DNA of 29,297 nt, from NCBI GenBank assembly GCA_040901795.1, contig JBBDYH010000065.1, positions 1-29,297 of the forward strand. The letters run 5' to 3'. Shown one piece after another: positions 28,255-29,297 of this stretch (positions are counted from its first letter, which is position 1; every line of letters starts with the position of its first letter). A model generated the notes under the pieces. It was given only the letters and a program-made list of their open reading frames with translations, ran no database searches and was not told the DNA's origin. The translations under genes and the position numbers were made by a program. Origin of the DNA: JBBDYH01 sp040901795 (GTDB taxonomy: Bacteria > Planctomycetota > Planctomycetia > Pirellulales > JALHPA01).

Positions 28255-29061
28255 TTAGGCTTTGCTCCGCTTGAACCCCCCCACGTCAGATTTGAACCCT
28301 TGTTGAAACGCAGGGACCGTTTGAAACACTCCCTCTCGCGTGCTGAAGCCGCCAGCAGTTGGACCCAAATTATCAAAGAGGTGCCTCAGCATGCGAACCT
28401 GGATTTGGAAAGTGCCGTCACCTTTTTTGAACCGCAGGAACAACGTCGAGTTTTCGGTCGCTCGTTTCCCTCCCTCGGTCCGGAAGGTTCCGAAGGAGTT
28501 ATGCAAGTCGCTCAAGGTAAAGCCGGGCGGTTTCAGCTTGACGAAGGTCAGCGGTACGCCGCTCCCTTGCTCGAAAACGGGTCGCCTGGCCACGCCCAGC
28601 GATCCTTGCGGTCGGCCGAGAAAGTAGTCGCGTTGGTCGTGGCGCGCTTTATCGACGTCGTCGAATCCGGTGACTCGAAAGAAAAAGTCTTCATCTCCTG
28701 ATGCGAGCGTGCCTGCTTTTCCGGTCTGTTGGAAGCTGAAGCTGGTGAACAACGTCTCCGGCTTGGGTGGCGGTTGAGCGGGCGGCAGCGCCGGATTCTG
28801 CCGATCATTGATTTCGTTCAGCTTGGCGAGCGTCTGCTTTCCGGGTTCCACTCGGCCATCGGCGCCCTTGAAGCCGAAGTGCTTGAGCTGAAAAGTCTGG
28901 ATCGCGTGCTGCGTCTTTGGCCCGCACAGTCCATCGACCTCGAGTTGGGGTGTGGGGCCCCCTTCGCCGGGAGAAACGTTATTCAGCAACTCCTGGATTC
29001 GGATAACGTCGATGGGCTCATTGCGGCTGGCGCGACCAACCGTAGCAGAGATGGTCTTCAT
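28255..29061 (-). CDS. Peptidoglycan-binding-domain protein with an unknown C-terminal domain
   Basis: A 268-residue protein from ATG 29061 (GGGGAGCC about 5 nt upstream), chosen because the start MKTISATVGRASRN matches that of the tandem paralogue. Residues about 18-85 are a type-1 peptidoglycan-binding domain: IRIQELLNNVSPGEGG, then DGLCGPKTQHAIQTFQLKHF (43-62) and DGRVEPGKQTLAKLNEIN. After a proline-rich linker (PALPPAQPPPKPET, 91-104), a beta-rich domain of about 160 residues has no motif I know; LGRPQGSLGVARRPV and KLKPPGFTLSDLHNSFG are its best-conserved stretches against the paralogue. There is no signal peptide, which is odd for a wall-binding protein and suggests non-Sec export or a role on injected or phage-like particles. 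Confidence 0.82.
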   Translation of the reverse strand: MKTISATVGRASRNEPIDVIRIQELLNNVSPGEGGPTPQLEVDGLCGPKTQHAIQTFQLKHFGFKGADGRVEPGKQTLAKLNEINDRQNPALPPAQPPPKPETLFTSFSFQQTGKAGTLASGDEDFFFRVTGFDDVDKARHDQRDYFLGRPQGSLGVARRPVFEQGSGVPLTFVKLKPPGFTLSDLHNSFGTFRTEGGKRATENSTLFLRFKKGDGTFQIQVRMLRHLFDNLGPTAGGFSTREGVFQTVPAFQQGFKSDVGGFKRSKA

Positions 29062-29196
29062 TTCGGCTCCCCTGTAGACGAGCGCCGAGTGCCTTCGCTG
29101 ATTTGAGCGGTCAACCACCTGACATGACCGGAAGAGTTCCGGTCATCCGAGTGGAGCTCAGGCTTGTCGCGAAGTCACTTGTTTGAAAGAGACGGG

Positions 29197-29225
29197 ATTG
29201 TACCGCCGCGCTATCGTGCATGCAA
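29197..29225 (-). promoter_or_regulatory. Sigma70-type promoter upstream of the peptidoglycan-binding gene
   Basis: On the minus strand TTGCAT (29225-29220), a 17-nt spacer and TACAAT (29202-29197) form a near-consensus promoter. It would leave a leader of about 130 nt before the ATG at 29061. The remaining sequence, 29062-29297, shows no gene. Confidence 0.55.
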
Positions 29226-29297
29226 GCATTCCGCCGCACCGGCGAGCCGGTTGCGTTGTGCCGAAGTTCGTGGTTTGTTTTGGTTTGTATCGAGCGC

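Overview
This 29.3 kb window looks like a chromosomal segment of a member of the Planctomycetota, probably Pirellulales-like; that placement is inferred from gene content, not from a marker gene. Supporting features are an ECF-type sigma factor directly upstream of a large transmembrane Ser/Thr kinase, a BBP7/Lpg1974-type outer-membrane barrel, large secreted proteins whose N-termini carry an LE-x-R-x-L-(M/L)-A motif, dockerin-like and Calx-beta domains, and many short palindromic intergenic repeats.

Layout. 1-4.8 kb: the 5' end of an unknown minus-strand gene, a Gfo/Idh/MocA oxidoreductase lacking the usual EKP lysine, a BBP7-like barrel protein and a FadL/OmpP1-like channel flanked by two copies of a compound repeat. 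5.0-9.9 kb: the sigma factor and a 1362-residue kinase with TPR-like, Calx-beta and LamG regions predicted outside the cytoplasm; its kinase domain carries a 33-residue in-frame insertion that looks like a translated intergenic repeat. 9.9-12.35 kb: an island of toxin-antitoxin-type genes, all on the minus strand: DUF433/DUF104/PIN, a small helical protein with an HNH nuclease, and an MNT nucleotidyltransferase with a truncated HEPN toxin. The first two units start with related copies of the same apparently leaderless promoter and DUF433 5' end, but the second DUF433 copy is reduced to 32 codons. 12.4-17.9 kb: a hairpin-dense gene-free stretch, a subtilase-like protein with eroded motifs, and a secreted protein in which a six-bladed propeller appears nested inside a Calx-beta domain.

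17.9-19.0 kb: a Y1 (IS200/IS605-like) transposase built of two tandem Y1-like halves, bracketed by a 46-bp direct repeat containing a REP-type hairpin. 19.0-21.3 kb: ispH and ispG on the minus strand, separated by a 28-bp tandem repeat. 21.5-25.9 kb: signalling genes with opposite predicted effects on cyclic di-GMP, namely Hpt plus REC-HD-GYP (minus strand) and, divergent from them, REC-GGDEF-CBS-CBS (plus strand); the latter overlaps a polyprenyl diphosphate synthase gene by ATGA. With ispG and ispH this makes three isoprenoid-pathway genes in 7 kb. 26.0-29.3 kb: a CPA2-type cation/proton antiporter and two tandem peptidoglycan-binding-domain paralogues, one broken by a frameshift at an A8 tract.

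The most unusual items are the toxin-antitoxin island with its duplicated leaderless promoter, the tandem-fold transposase with its two kinds of catalytic residue in different halves, the propeller nested in a Calx-beta domain, and the repeat-derived insertion in the kinase. All protein identifications come from reading motifs by eye; no database search or structure prediction was run.
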